DNA of 64,000 bases from Rhizobium chutanense (GCF_002531935.1 NZ_NWSV01000016.1:1-64000); one strand, 5' to 3'. Counted from the first letter of the stretch, positions 45,946 through 55,094 are shown. Notes: a model not told the origin generated them from the sequence alone. Made by a program: numbers and translations.

Positions 45946-46296
45946 TCAGGCCGCATCGTGAACCCTACGGCTGTCATCAGGCGCCTCGTCGCGTTCGAAC
46001 ATGCCGTAATCGCGCACCACACTGGCGATCCGCAGGCGGTAATCGGCGAAGATGCCGCCGCGTCCGGCCTGCTGCGCGGCCCGGTGCGCCTCGAGATTGC
46101 GCCATTCCTTCACCGCCGCCTCGTCGCGGAAGAAGGAAAGCGACAAAAGCTTGCCGCGGTTCGTCAGGCTCTCGAACCGCTCGATCGAGAGGAAACCGTC
46201 GATCTTTTCGAGTTCCGAGCGCAATTCGCCGGCGAGATCGAGATATTTGTGGCGTTCGCCCATATAGGGCACGACTTCGAAAATGACGGCGATCAT
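45946..46296 (-). CDS. ABM-domain (antibiotic biosynthesis monooxygenase-like) protein
   Basis: A 116-residue dimeric ferredoxin-like protein: IAVIFEVVPYMGERHKYLDL, then GFLSIERFESLTNRGKLLSL and FRDEAAVKEWRNLEAHR, a typical ABM fold. Family members include small monooxygenases and heme-degrading enzymes. Its ATG overlaps the stop of the NIPSNAP gene (ATGA), so the two are coupled, and both face an ArsR-like regulator. Confidence 0.82.
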   Translation of the reverse strand: MIAVIFEVVPYMGERHKYLDLAGELRSELEKIDGFLSIERFESLTNRGKLLSLSFFRDEAAVKEWRNLEAHRAAQQAGRGGIFADYRLRIASVVRDYGMFERDEAPDDSRRVHDAA

Positions 46297-46622
46297 GGCA
46301 GCACCAGCTTGGCGTGAGGGGCGGAGACATTTTTCAGGAAGATGCGGTCTTCCTTCAGGATGAAGCGTTCGCGCCTGGAAAATTCGTAATTGTCGCGGCC
46401 GAGCGGGTCGGCGGCCAGCCGGGCGCGATAGGCTTCGTAGGCGGCGAGGCTCTCGATATTGTAGACGCCGTAAGCCGTCGTTGCCGATCCCTCGTGCGGG
46501 GCGAAATAGCCGATCAGCTCGGCGCCGTTTTTCGGAATTGCCTGGCCCCAGTTGCGGGCATATTCGGCGAAGGCGTCTTTCTTGAAGGCGTCGATTTCGT
46601 AGCGGATGAAGCAGGTGATCAT
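46293..46622 (-). CDS. NIPSNAP-family protein
   Basis: A 109-residue dimeric alpha/beta-barrel protein beginning MITCFIRYEIDAFKKDAFAE, with WGQAIPKNGAELIGYFAPHE and a C-terminal FSRRERFILKEDRIFLKNV. These fit NIPSNAP. The start at 46622 is preceded by AAGGAGAG on the minus strand; the frame continues further but is antisense to the regulator. First gene of a two-gene unit with the ABM protein. Confidence 0.83.
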   Translation of the reverse strand: MITCFIRYEIDAFKKDAFAEYARNWGQAIPKNGAELIGYFAPHEGSATTAYGVYNIESLAAYEAYRARLAADPLGRDNYEFSRRERFILKEDRIFLKNVSAPHAKLVLP

Positions 46623-46691
46623 CGGTCTCTCCTTTATGCTCGCCTGTTTTCGCACATTGCCTGACGGCGATGCTTCGGTTACGATCGAACT

Positions 46692-47378
46692 ATGAAGGAA
46701 GGTCCAGATATTGCGCAGATCGGTGCGCTGATCGGCGATCCGGCGCGGGCCAACATGCTGGCGGCGCTGACCGGCGGGCGGGCACTGACGGCGACCGAGC
46801 TTGCCGGCGTCGGCGGCATCACCGTCCAGACGGCCAGCACCCATCTCGCCAAGCTCGAAGCCGGCGGGCTGCTCGCCCAGCGCAAGCAGGGGCGCCACCG
46901 TTATTTCACGCTCGCCGACGAGGCCGCCGCCCGGCTGATCGAAAGCATGATGGGTTTTGCCGCGGGGCGCGGGCATCTGCGCCACCGGCCAGGGCCGAAG
47001 GAGCCGGCGCTGCGCAAGGCGCGCATCTGCTACGATCATCTGGCCGGCGATTACGGCGTGCGCATGCTCGACAGCCTGATTGCCTCAGGCGCGATCGACG
47101 CGATCGGAGACGGCCTGGCGCTGACGCAAAAGGGCGAAAACGATCTCAAAGGCATCGGTATCGATGTCGGCGATCTCAGATCGTCGCGCCGGCCGCTCTG
47201 CCGCTCCTGCCTCGACTGGAGCGAAAGGCGGGCGCACCTCGCCGGCAGCCTCGGCAAGGCGCTTCTCTCAAGCTTCCTCGACAAGGGCTGGGCGCGGCGC
47301 ACGGCGGAAAGCCGCTCGATCATGTTTTCTCAGGAAGGCGACCGGCAGTTTTTGAGGCTGTTTCCGGTCGATGCGTGA
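46692..47378 (+). CDS. ArsR-like winged-helix regulator with C-terminal extension
   Basis: A 228-residue regulator. Residues about 10-85 are an ArsR-type winged helix (LIGDPARANMLAALTGGRAL, then ASTHLAKLEAGGLLAQRKQG and RHRYF). The long C-terminal part (CYDHLAGDYGVRMLDSLIAS ... RRPLCRSCLDWSERRAHLAG) contains clustered cysteines that could sense metal or redox, an inference. It is divergent from the NIPSNAP/ABM pair by 69 bases. Confidence 0.85.
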   Translation: MKEGPDIAQIGALIGDPARANMLAALTGGRALTATELAGVGGITVQTASTHLAKLEAGGLLAQRKQGRHRYFTLADEAAARLIESMMGFAAGRGHLRHRPGPKEPALRKARICYDHLAGDYGVRMLDSLIASGAIDAIGDGLALTQKGENDLKGIGIDVGDLRSSRRPLCRSCLDWSERRAHLAGSLGKALLSSFLDKGWARRTAESRSIMFSQEGDRQFLRLFPVDA

Positions 47379-47425
47379 GCAAATCAGGCCTCGGTCGATC
47401 ATATAGAGGAGGCTACGAGATCATC

Positions 47426-47647
47426 TCACGCTGAGCAGCCCTTCTTCCTCATCTTCTTTTCGATCTTTGCCCTCTTTTCGGGCCCATCTCCGGCATGTTT
47501 TCCGCCAGTCAAACCATGATCCAGCATCGCCTGCAGCTCCGCACAGCTTCTGTGGTTCTTGCCGCCCTTTGCGATGACGTCGGTGGATGTGAAGGCAAAT
47601 AGCAGCGCTGCGGCTGCCGCCGATGAAACAAGAGCTGACTGCCTCAT
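47426..47647 (-). CDS. Small secreted lysine-rich protein ending in KKGC
   Basis: A 73-residue protein with a signal peptide (SALVSSAAAAALLFAFTSTD, cleaved near VIA-KGG). The mature part of about 47 residues is basic with two cysteines (HRSCAEL, KKGCSA). The ATG at 47647 was chosen because the signal peptide begins there. Its C-terminal KKGC resembles the KKGC ... KGC end of the repeat protein encoded divergently at 47936. Function unknown. Confidence 0.62.
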   Translation of the reverse strand: MRQSALVSSAAAAALLFAFTSTDVIAKGGKNHRSCAELQAMLDHGLTGGKHAGDGPEKRAKIEKKMRKKGCSA

Positions 47648-47935
47648 GGCCCCTCTCCTCTTGCCGGCCATGTTACGATCGAGCCCGCGAACCCGCAATG
47701 TGTCGCGCCGTCGCAGAAGAGCGCAAATCTCCTCGCCGCCGGCCGATCCATACCCCGGTTTGAAGGTCCAGATCCCGGCTTTCCCATCGCTCGCGACGGG
47801 GGATCAGACCAAAGTCGGGCGTCTATCCGACTGAGGGCTTAGGAGAGGAACAGTGCGGTTTAACCGAAGTTTGTCAGGCAGCTGTCCATCCACAGAGGAT
47901 GCGACGGCGAACGAAAACAAACGGAGGAATACCCC

Positions 47936-48508
47936 ATGATGAAGGTAACACATCTGGCATTGGCAGCGGCCTTTCTCGCCGGCACTGCGGTGACCGGCTT
48001 CGCTCAATCGTCAAGCACGGTCGGCACCGGCGGTTCGTCGGCTGGCGGCGGAACTGCGAGCAGCACGGTCGGTACTGGTGGCAGCTCTGCCGGAGGCACT
48101 TGCCCTGCCGGCGCAACCAACTGCAATTCCGGCTCGTCCTCGACGCTCGGCACCGGCGGCTCGTCGGCTGGCGGCGGCACTTCGAGCAGCAGTGTCGGCA
48201 CCGGCGGCTCTGCCGCGGGCTCGGGGTCCGGCTCGGGCTCGGCTTCGACGCTCGGCACCGGCGGCTCGTCGGCCGGCGGCGGCACGTCGAGCAGCAGCGT
48301 CGGCACCGGTGGCTCTGCCGCAGGTTCGGGCGACGCCAACGCGGCCTCGAGCGTCGGAACCGGCGCTTCGTCTGCGGACGGAGACAAGACGGGCAGCACA
48401 GTCGGCACCGGAGGCAGTGCAGCCGGAACTTCGCACGACAGCAAGGGCAAGAAGGGCTGCGCACCCGGCCAGGTCAAGAAGGACGCCGCCGGCACCAAGG
48501 GTTGCTGA
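47936..48508 (+). CDS. Secreted Ser/Gly/Thr repeat protein, VGTGGS repeats
   Basis: A 190-residue protein with signal peptide (HLALAAAFLAGTAVTGFAQ) followed by eight imperfect repeats of about 16-26 residues built on S-T/S-V/L-G-T-G-G-S-x-A-G-G. One CxxxxxxC loop (CPAGATNC) interrupts the repeats, and the tail is KGKKGCAPGQVKKDAAGTKG with a last cysteine. Low complexity suggests an extended, disordered or fibrous surface polymer. CGGAGG precedes the ATG. The next two genes are also small secreted proteins; one shares the repeat. Confidence 0.72.
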   Translation: MMKVTHLALAAAFLAGTAVTGFAQSSSTVGTGGSSAGGGTASSTVGTGGSSAGGTCPAGATNCNSGSSSTLGTGGSSAGGGTSSSSVGTGGSAAGSGSGSGSASTLGTGGSSAGGGTSSSSVGTGGSAAGSGDANAASSVGTGASSADGDKTGSTVGTGGSAAGTSHDSKGKKGCAPGQVKKDAAGTKGC

Positions 48509-48560
48509 CGCTGTCGGCCGGCGCCGTTGCGGCGTCGGCCAAACCCTTGGAGATAAGACA

Positions 48561-48902
48561 ATGACCCAACTTTCCACAATCGCACTAACCACGTCGCTGG
48601 TCCTGGCCGCCGGGCATGTCATGGCCGAGGAAATCAAGCTCGACGACGGAACGACATGCACCATCGTCCAGTCCCAGGCCGGCGATACATCCACCACGGT
48701 CACGGCCGGCAACGGCCATGTTTCGTCGTCGACCACGACCGGCAGCGGCTCGGCCGGTTCCTCCTCATCCGCCACCGCCGGCTCCTCGGCCGGATCGGGA
48801 AGCGTCGACAGTTTTTCCACGGCGAGCATCACAAAGCCTGACGGCACCGTCATTACCAAACGGTCCGACGGAACCTGCTCGATAGCGAAACCGACGAAAT
48901 AG
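48561..48902 (+). CDS. Secreted Ser/Thr/Gly-rich protein
   Basis: A 113-residue protein with signal peptide (TIALTTSLVLAAGHVMA-EE). An ordered N-terminal piece with one cysteine (DDGTTCTIVQSQ) is followed by a Ser/Gly/Ala-rich linker (TTTGSGSAGSSSSATAG) and a C-terminal strand pair TKPDGTVITKRSDGTCSIA with a second cysteine. The two DGT-C motifs at both ends suggest a disulfide. It follows the repeat protein by 52 bases with GGAGA before the ATG. Confidence 0.68.
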   Translation: MTQLSTIALTTSLVLAAGHVMAEEIKLDDGTTCTIVQSQAGDTSTTVTAGNGHVSSSTTTGSGSAGSSSSATAGSSAGSGSVDSFSTASITKPDGTVITKRSDGTCSIAKPTK

Positions 48903-48911
48903 GAGAAGACG

Positions 48912-49355
48912 ATGAAACATCTCCACCTTATCGCAGCCGCTGCCATCACGCTGCTCGCGTCGAGCTCGGCCGTGCTTGCGGAGGAATGCAACGCGGCAGG
49001 AACTGTCGGCACGGGCGGGAGCGCTTCTGCCGGCGGCACATCGGCAAGCTCCGTGGGAACGGCGGGCACCTGCCGGACCGATGGCGGCACGACATCCTCG
49101 ATCGGATCGGGCGGAAGCGCGGCCACCATCGACGGAAAGGCGCAAAGCAAGACGCACATCAACGATAATGGCGACAAGCTCAAGGCCCAGACCAAGGCCC
49201 AGGCCGTCGACCAGGGAACATTCAGCAAGTCCCGCACCAAGACCAGCACCGACGGCAGCGCCCTGGAAAGCACGACCCGCACCATGTCGCATGTGCCTGG
49301 CGAGAAGCCGGTCAAAAATACCACCAGGCAGAAGATCATCCTGCCGGAACAATAA
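48912..49355 (+). CDS. Secreted protein with VGTGGS repeats and basic tail
   Basis: A 147-residue protein with signal peptide (LIAAAAITLLASSSAVLAEE), then about three repeats like those of the first gene in the set (GTVGTGGSASAGG, SSVGTAGTC, SSIGSGGSAA), and a charged tail rich in Lys, Gln and Thr. AGGAGA precedes the ATG. Only 9 bases separate it from the previous gene, and a strong terminator follows, so 47936-49355 is probably one transcript. Confidence 0.7.
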   Translation: MKHLHLIAAAAITLLASSSAVLAEECNAAGTVGTGGSASAGGTSASSVGTAGTCRTDGGTTSSIGSGGSAATIDGKAQSKTHINDNGDKLKAQTKAQAVDQGTFSKSRTKTSTDGSALESTTRTMSHVPGEKPVKNTTRQKIILPEQ

Positions 49356-49361
49356 GTTGAC

Positions 49362-49395
49362 GGGCTCGCCTCGAAACAGAGGTGAGCCCTGTTTT
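49362..49395 (+). terminator. Rho-independent terminator of the secreted-repeat cluster
   Basis: GGGCTCGCCTC (49362-49372) and GAGGTGAGCCC (49379-49389) pair over 11 bases with one wobble, then TGTTTT. It directly follows the last gene of the cluster. Confidence 0.8.
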
Positions 49396-49573
49396 GGCGC
49401 GATTGCAGCCGGCCCTTCCTTCTCCCGGCCGATCCCGCTGCGCAATCAACCGCTCATCGAATGAGCCGAACTCTGCAACCTATTGTTTTTACGCGGCTTC
49501 GCGACGCCTCGCTGAGAAATCATTAAGCATGTTTCGATACTCTCAGGTTCTACATTAACGTGAGAGCCCCATC

Positions 49574-51406
49574 ATGGCGTCGATCCAGCATAAGATCATC
49601 ATTGCAAGCATCGCGATTTTCGCTTTGGCCGGCGGCGCCACGAGCGTTGGCATCTGGTCTGCTTCCACCCTTTCTGCAAACAGCGCCGATGTCGCCCAGT
49701 CGGCACAAATTCTGCGCAACCACATGCAGGCTGACATGATGCATGACGCGCTGCGCGCCGACGTGCTGGCGGCCCTGCTGGCGTCCAACCCGGCAGCCGG
49801 CATCGACGCCGGCGCGGTGAAGGCCGATCTGGCGGAGCACAAGACATCGTTCCGGGAGATGATCGACGCCAACAGGGCGCTCGCCACCGACGAAAAGACA
49901 AAAGCGATCCTTGCCGGCATCGAACCTGCCCTCATTGCCTATGTCGACAGCGCCACGAAGATCATCGATCTTGCCGGCCAGGATCCGGCGGCGGCATTGA
50001 AGGCCCTGCCCGAATTCATGGCGCAGTTTTCCGCGCTGGAAACGGGAATGGAAGAGACCGGCGACCAGATCACCGCGACCTCCGACGAAATTTCGAAGCG
50101 CAGCGCTGAGGTCAAGGCCTCGGTGGGCATGGTTCTGAAGGCACTTCTGGCCTTGGCCGCACTCTTCGCCATCGGCCTTTATTTCCTGACCCGCAAGAGC
50201 GTCACCAAACCCATTCTCGCCCTTTCCAACGATATGCAGAAGCTCGCCGCCGGCGACACGGCCATATCAAGCAGCGCGATCGGCCGCAGCGATGAAATCG
50301 GCGCGATGGCATCGGCTGTCGAAGTTTTCCGCCAGGCGGCGATCGCCAACAAGCAACTCGAAAAGGACGCCGAAGCAGCGCGCCTGCAGGGCGAAACCGA
50401 GCGGGTCACGGCCCGCAAACAGGCCGACGAGGATGCCGCCGAACGGCTGCGGGCGGCGACTTCGGGCCTTGCCGCCGGCCTGAAGCGGCTTGCCGCAGGC
50501 GATCTCGCCTTCCAGATCGAAGAGCCCTTCGCCCCTGATTTCGAGAGCCTCCGGCATGATTTCAACATGTCGATCCGGCAGCTCGACCAGACGCTTGGCG
50601 CGATCGCGGCTGCCATTGCGGCAATCGACGAAGGCACAAGGGAAATCGCATCCGGGGCCGGCGACCTGTCGAAGCGGACCGAACAGCAGGCGGCCTCGCT
50701 CGAAGAAACCGCCGCGGCGCTCGATCAGATCACCGCCAATGTCTCGAATTCGAGCAAGCGCACCGACGAGGCGCGCACGGAGGCGACCGATGCAAACCGC
50801 AATGCCGCCAAGTCCTCCGAGGTCGTGTCGCATGCCGAAGAGGCGATGCGCCGCATCGAGGCGTCGTCGCAGCAGATCTCCAGCATTATCGGCGTGATCG
50901 ACGAGATCGCCTTCCAGACCAATCTGCTGGCGCTGAACGCCGGCGTCGAAGCGGCACGCGCCGGCGAGGCCGGCAAGGGCTTTGCGGTCGTCGCCCAGGA
51001 AGTCCGCGAACTCGCCCAGCGATCGGCGAAAGCAGCGAAGGAAATCAAGGGCCACATCGAAAAATCGTCGGAGGAAGTGGAAAGCGGCGTCAAGCTGGTT
51101 CTCGACACCAGCCAGGTTCTGAGCGCGATCAGCGAACAGATTGCCCGCATCAACCAGCACATGGATGCCATCGCCGTCTCGGCGAGGGAGCAGTCGACCG
51201 GCCTTGCCGAAGTCAATACCGCCGTCAATTCCATGGATCAGGTGACCCAGCAGAACGCGGCGATGGTCGAGCAATCGACTGCCGCATCCAGCCAGCTTGC
51301 CCAGGAGGCCGCCAAGCTGCGGGAACTCGTGTCCCGGTTCAAGCTCCGGGCGACGGCTTCGGCGCAATCGGCAGCCGGCCGGCCGCGCGCGCAGTGGGCC
51401 GCCTGA
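49574..51406 (+). CDS. Methyl-accepting chemotaxis protein
   Basis: A 610-residue receptor. A first membrane helix (IIASIAIFALAGGATSVGIW) is near residue 10, a periplasmic helical sensor covers about 30-180, a second helix (KALLALAALFAIGLYFLT) is near 188, then HAMP. The cytoplasmic signalling domain has the conserved tip IDEIAFQTNLLALNAGVEAA and ERGKGF-type AGEAGKGFAVVAQEVRELAQ. It senses an unknown ligand and signals to CheA/CheW. No che genes are nearby. Confidence 0.94.
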   Translation: MASIQHKIIIASIAIFALAGGATSVGIWSASTLSANSADVAQSAQILRNHMQADMMHDALRADVLAALLASNPAAGIDAGAVKADLAEHKTSFREMIDANRALATDEKTKAILAGIEPALIAYVDSATKIIDLAGQDPAAALKALPEFMAQFSALETGMEETGDQITATSDEISKRSAEVKASVGMVLKALLALAALFAIGLYFLTRKSVTKPILALSNDMQKLAAGDTAISSSAIGRSDEIGAMASAVEVFRQAAIANKQLEKDAEAARLQGETERVTARKQADEDAAERLRAATSGLAAGLKRLAAGDLAFQIEEPFAPDFESLRHDFNMSIRQLDQTLGAIAAAIAAIDEGTREIASGAGDLSKRTEQQAASLEETAAALDQITANVSNSSKRTDEARTEATDANRNAAKSSEVVSHAEEAMRRIEASSQQISSIIGVIDEIAFQTNLLALNAGVEAARAGEAGKGFAVVAQEVRELAQRSAKAAKEIKGHIEKSSEEVESGVKLVLDTSQVLSAISEQIARINQHMDAIAVSAREQSTGLAEVNTAVNSMDQVTQQNAAMVEQSTAASSQLAQEAAKLRELVSRFKLRATASAQSAAGRPRAQWAA

Positions 51407-51423
51407 CCGCTTCGTTCAAAAAC

Positions 51424-51473
51424 GCGCTGCGCCCTGACAGGATCGCTCATTCCAGCGAAACCGGGCGCAGCGC
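51424..51473. terminator. Bidirectional hairpin between convergent MCP and LysR genes
   Basis: GCGCTGCGCCC (51424-51434) and GGGCGCAGCGC (51463-51473) are perfect 11-base arms. On the plus strand TTGCTTT follows, on the minus strand GTTTTTG, so it can serve both converging genes. Confidence 0.72.
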
Positions 51474-51492
51474 TTGCTTTGGCTGGCCTCAC

Positions 51493-52389
51493 TCAACTTA
51501 CTGAGTGGAACGTCTCGAAAATCAGCGCCCTCAGCCAGCGATGCGCGGGATCTGCATCCATGCGGGGGTGCCAGGCCTGGACGATGTTGAAACCCGGCAC
51601 GGCGACCGGCAGGTCGAAGGTCCTGATTTCCCTGATCGCCGCCGACTTGCAATAGGATTTTGGCACCGAGCCGATCAGATCGGATGCCGCCGCAACGGCG
51701 ATCACCGCCGGAAAGCTCGGCACGATCAGCCTGACATCACGCTCATGGCCGAGTTCGGCGAGCGCCCTGTCGACGGGCCCGACATAGTCCGCCTGCGGCG
51801 AGAAGACGACATGGCCCAATGCGGCATAATGTTCAGCCGTTATCCCTGCATCGAAGATCGGATGGCCTGCCCTCGCGACACCGACAAACCGATCCTCGAA
51901 CAGGGTCTGGCAGCGCAGCTCGCCGCCATCGCGCGGCAGGACGCCGATATCGAGATCGACCGCCGCCTCCCGCAGAGCCTGAAGGTCCTTGTCCGATCTC
52001 GGCGCAAAGCGAAGCCTGATCCCCGGCGCAGCGTCGGTCACGGCGGCGCTGAGATCGGCGGCGTAGAGAAGCACGAAGGCCTCGTTGGCACGGATCGTGA
52101 AGTGGCGCCGCACCTCCCGGATCTCCACCGTCGATGGCGGGCTCAGCACCGCCTTCACGGCGTCTCTCAACACCTGCACCTCTTCGGCAATCGCCAGGGC
52201 ATGGGGCGTGGCAACCATACCGCGCCCGGCCGGCACGAGGATCGGATCGCCGAGCGCCGCCCTCAGGCGGGACAATGTCCGGCTCATGGCCGATGTGCTG
52301 AGGCCGAGCCGGCGCGCGGCGGCCGATACGCTCTGCTCGCGCAGCAACACATCGAGCGCCACCAGGAGATTGAAATCGAGATCGGACAT
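51493..52389 (-). CDS. LysR-family transcriptional regulator
   Basis: A 298-residue LysR-type regulator: N-terminal helix-turn-helix (FNLLVALDVLLREQSVSAAA, then LGLSTSAMSRTLSRLRAALG) and a periplasmic-binding-like effector domain. It is divergent from an MFS exporter gene, with 119 bases between starts, the usual layout for a LysR protein controlling its neighbour. Effector unknown. Confidence 0.92.
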   Translation of the reverse strand: MSDLDFNLLVALDVLLREQSVSAAARRLGLSTSAMSRTLSRLRAALGDPILVPAGRGMVATPHALAIAEEVQVLRDAVKAVLSPPSTVEIREVRRHFTIRANEAFVLLYAADLSAAVTDAAPGIRLRFAPRSDKDLQALREAAVDLDIGVLPRDGGELRCQTLFEDRFVGVARAGHPIFDAGITAEHYAALGHVVFSPQADYVGPVDRALAELGHERDVRLIVPSFPAVIAVAAASDLIGSVPKSYCKSAAIREIRTFDLPVAVPGFNIVQAWHPRMDADPAHRWLRALIFETFHSVS

Positions 52390-52508
52390 GGCGCAAGTCT
52401 AATCAGGCATGGCGCCATACGCAACGGTCAATTGCTTCCGTTGCGTCTGGCGCAGGAGATCGACGCGGGCTAATGAATCGGCCATCTCACCAGCACCGAG
52501 GAGTTCTG

Positions 52509-53897
52509 ATGTCCCTCACCTGCACCGCACCGATCGCCCAAGACGGCCTGGCCTCGCCCCGACGGTATCTGGCCGTTGCCCTCTTGCTTCTGACCATCGT
52601 TCTCGTCGTTCTCGACGGCGCGATCGCCAACGTCGCCTTGCCCTCGATCGCGCTTTCGCTGCAGGCGCAAGCCGACAGCACCGTCTGGGTCGTCTCGGCC
52701 TATCAGCTGGCCGTGCTCGTCGCCATTCTCCCATGTGGGGCGCTCGGCGAAATCTACGGCGCGCGGCGGGTCTTCCTGATCGGTGTCGCGCTGTTCACCG
52801 CGGCGTCGGCGGCCTGCGCTCTGGCGGGCGACCTGCCCTTGCTGATCCTTGCGCGTTTCGCGCAAGGGCTCGGCGCCGGCGCGATCATGGCATTGGGCAT
52901 GATGAACCTGCGCCAGGCGCTGCCGCAGCATATGCTGGGCCCGATCATCGGCATCAATGCCATGGTCATCGCCATTTCTGCGGCGGCCGGCCCCGGCATT
53001 GCCGGCGCCATCCTTTCCGTCACGAGCTGGCCCTGGCTGTTTGCGGTCAATATACCGCTCGGCATCGTCGTTCTCGTCGGCGGCGGCCTGCTGGGGCACG
53101 TCGAGGGCGCAAAGCGCAAGCTGAAGGTGAAGGCGCTGCTCGCCAATACGGCGATGTTCATCCTGTTCTTCTCAGGCGCCGACCGGATCGCCACCGCGCC
53201 GGTCGGCGGTGCCGCCCTCATCGCGGCGTCGCTCGCCTGCCTTTTCATCCTGCTGCGCCTCGAACGGAAGAGTGACGTCCCGCTCGTCCCGACCGATCTC
53301 CTGGCGACACCGGCATTCCGCGTAGCGGTGATCGCCTCGATCGCCTGCTTCTGCGGCCAGATGCTCGGCACCATCGCGCTCCCCTTCTACCTGCAACACA
53401 GGCTGCACATGACGCCGGTTCAGGCCGGGCTCTACATGATGGCCTGGCCGGCCGCGACCGCGATCATCGCGCCGATCTCGGGGCGCCTGGCAAACCGCGT
53501 CAAGACGGCATGGCTTTGCGCCATCGGCGGGGCGCTGCTGGCGCTCGGCCTTCTGGTGGCCGGCCTGACGCCACCCGACCCGAAAGGCATCGCATTTCTC
53601 GTCGGCACGGTGCTCGCCGGCCTCGGTTTCGGGCTGTTCCAGACGCCGAACAATCGCATTCTCCTTCTCTCGGCACCGAAAGCCAGAAGTGGTGCCGCGG
53701 GCGCCATGCAAGGCACCGCACGGCTGCTCGGCCAGACGCTCGGCGGGATCTCGATGTCGGTCATTTTTGCAACCTTGCCGTTGTCGACGGCACTCACCTT
53801 TGCGGTCGTCATTGCAGGGGGCTGCGCTGCCATAGCAAGCCTGGTCAGCCTGAGCCGGGCGCGCTACGAGGTGGCGGGTCAGCTCGGCGCGGCCTGA
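52509..53897 (+). CDS. MFS transporter, DHA2-like drug exporter
   Basis: A 462-residue membrane protein with about 12-14 helices. VVLDGAIANVALPSIALSLQ in the first helix and FAQGLGAGAIMALGMMNLRQ are typical of DHA2 (QacA/EmrB-like) proton-driven exporters. GAGGAG lies 5 bases before the ATG at 52509, preferred over the upstream in-frame ATG at 52473. Likely controlled by the divergent LysR protein. Substrate unknown. Confidence 0.9.
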   Translation: MSLTCTAPIAQDGLASPRRYLAVALLLLTIVLVVLDGAIANVALPSIALSLQAQADSTVWVVSAYQLAVLVAILPCGALGEIYGARRVFLIGVALFTAASAACALAGDLPLLILARFAQGLGAGAIMALGMMNLRQALPQHMLGPIIGINAMVIAISAAAGPGIAGAILSVTSWPWLFAVNIPLGIVVLVGGGLLGHVEGAKRKLKVKALLANTAMFILFFSGADRIATAPVGGAALIAASLACLFILLRLERKSDVPLVPTDLLATPAFRVAVIASIACFCGQMLGTIALPFYLQHRLHMTPVQAGLYMMAWPAATAIIAPISGRLANRVKTAWLCAIGGALLALGLLVAGLTPPDPKGIAFLVGTVLAGLGFGLFQTPNNRILLLSAPKARSGAAGAMQGTARLLGQTLGGISMSVIFATLPLSTALTFAVVIAGGCAAIASLVSLSRARYEVAGQLGAA

Positions 53898-54066
53898 ACG
53901 CGCCCAGCGGCCGTCCGGGTGCACATGGGTTCATGGAGCCGCTCGCCTGCCGCATCGCAGCCATGCTTGGGATCAGGTTGAGCTTTGGCCGGGCATCGTG
54001 TAAAGCCGCAGCATTTCCGGACAAGACCCAGGCTTTCGGCCCAGATTTTCAGCAAGGCGTGAACAT

Positions 54067-54756
54067 ATGGACGGCTTCGACCTCATCATCTTCGACTGCG
54101 ACGGCGTTCTGGTCGATTCCGAAATCATCGCCGCGGAAGTCGAATCCGCGCTGCTGACGGAGGCCGGCTATCCGATCAGCGTCGAGGAAATGGGCGAGCG
54201 TTTCGCCGGCATGACATGGCGCAACATCCTGCTGCAGATCGAGCGCGAGGCGAGCATCCCGCTGTCGGCCTCGCTGCTCGATAAGTCGGAGAAGATGCTC
54301 GACCTCAGGCTGGCGCAGGACGTCCAGGCCATCGCCGGCGTCGAATTCGCCGTCTCCAGACTGCCGATGAAGCGCTGCATCTGCTCGAATTCGAGCAGCA
54401 AGCGGCTCGACATGATGCTCGCCAAGGTGGGGCTGAAACCGCTGTTTGCGCCGAATATTTTCTCCGCCAAGGATCTCGGCCCCGACCGCGCCAAGCCGAA
54501 GCCCGACATCTTCCTGCATGGCGCAAGCCAGATGGGCGTGTCGCCCGACAGGGTTGTCGTGGTCGAGGATTCCGTGCACGGCGTGCATGCGGCCCGCGCC
54601 GCCGGCATGCGCGTCATCGGCTTCACCGGCGCCTCGCACAGCTATCCCGCCCATGCCGACAAGCTGACCGATGCCGGCGCCGAAACGGCAATCTCCCGCA
54701 TGAACGACCTCCCGGGCGTCGTTGCCGTACTGGCGGCCTGGGAAGGCGTTCTCTGA
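54067..54756 (+). CDS. HAD-family phosphatase (beta-phosphoglucomutase/phosphoglycolate phosphatase type)
   Basis: A 229-residue HAD IA enzyme with motif I IIFDCDGVLVDSE (DxDGVLVDS), motif II ICSNSSSKRL, the lysine in AKPKPDIFLHGA and motif IV VVVVEDSVHGVHAARAAGMR. A helical cap lies at residues about 15-85. All catalytic residues are present. It stands alone between a drug exporter and a repeat element; the substrate is probably a small sugar phosphate, by family. Confidence 0.88.
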   Translation: MDGFDLIIFDCDGVLVDSEIIAAEVESALLTEAGYPISVEEMGERFAGMTWRNILLQIEREASIPLSASLLDKSEKMLDLRLAQDVQAIAGVEFAVSRLPMKRCICSNSSSKRLDMMLAKVGLKPLFAPNIFSAKDLGPDRAKPKPDIFLHGASQMGVSPDRVVVVEDSVHGVHAARAAGMRVIGFTGASHSYPAHADKLTDAGAETAISRMNDLPGVVAVLAAWEGVL

Positions 54757-54849
54757 GGCTATTGACCTGCGACAGGCATTTGCTGTTGTCGTCGCCGCGC
54801 TTGTGGCCTCGGAAGGCTTGCTCTGAAGCACTTCACGCGACAGTCTCTC

Positions 54850-54989
54850 CTCCTCATTCCTGTGCTTGTCACAGGAATCCAGTGCGCCCAAGTCCTTGGG
54901 CGCGGAAGACTCCCTTATGTTCGTTGATTCATTCACGGCGCCGACGCGCCGTGGCTGGATTCCTGTGACGAGCACAGGAATGAGGGAGG
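54850..54989. repeat. Palindromic intergenic element C, copy 2 (inverted)
   Basis: Same arms and inner motifs as 21574-21737 but in opposite orientation, including GTCACAGGAATCCAG and CTGGATTCCTGTGAC. It takes up much of the gene-free stretch 54757-55144. Confidence 0.75.
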
Positions 54990-55094
54990 GTGGTGCCTGC
55001 CGATCTCGGTAGCGGCCGGCTAGGTTCCCCACTCCGTCGCCCTCATGCGAGCCGGGGGTTACGGCATCGGATCGCGTCATTTGAAATTAAAGAT

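Noticed and set aside
47936..48508. Coding repeats as a non-coding tandem array
   Set aside because: The frame has a signal peptide, a ribosome site and codon-phase repeats, and its neighbour shares the repeat at protein level.
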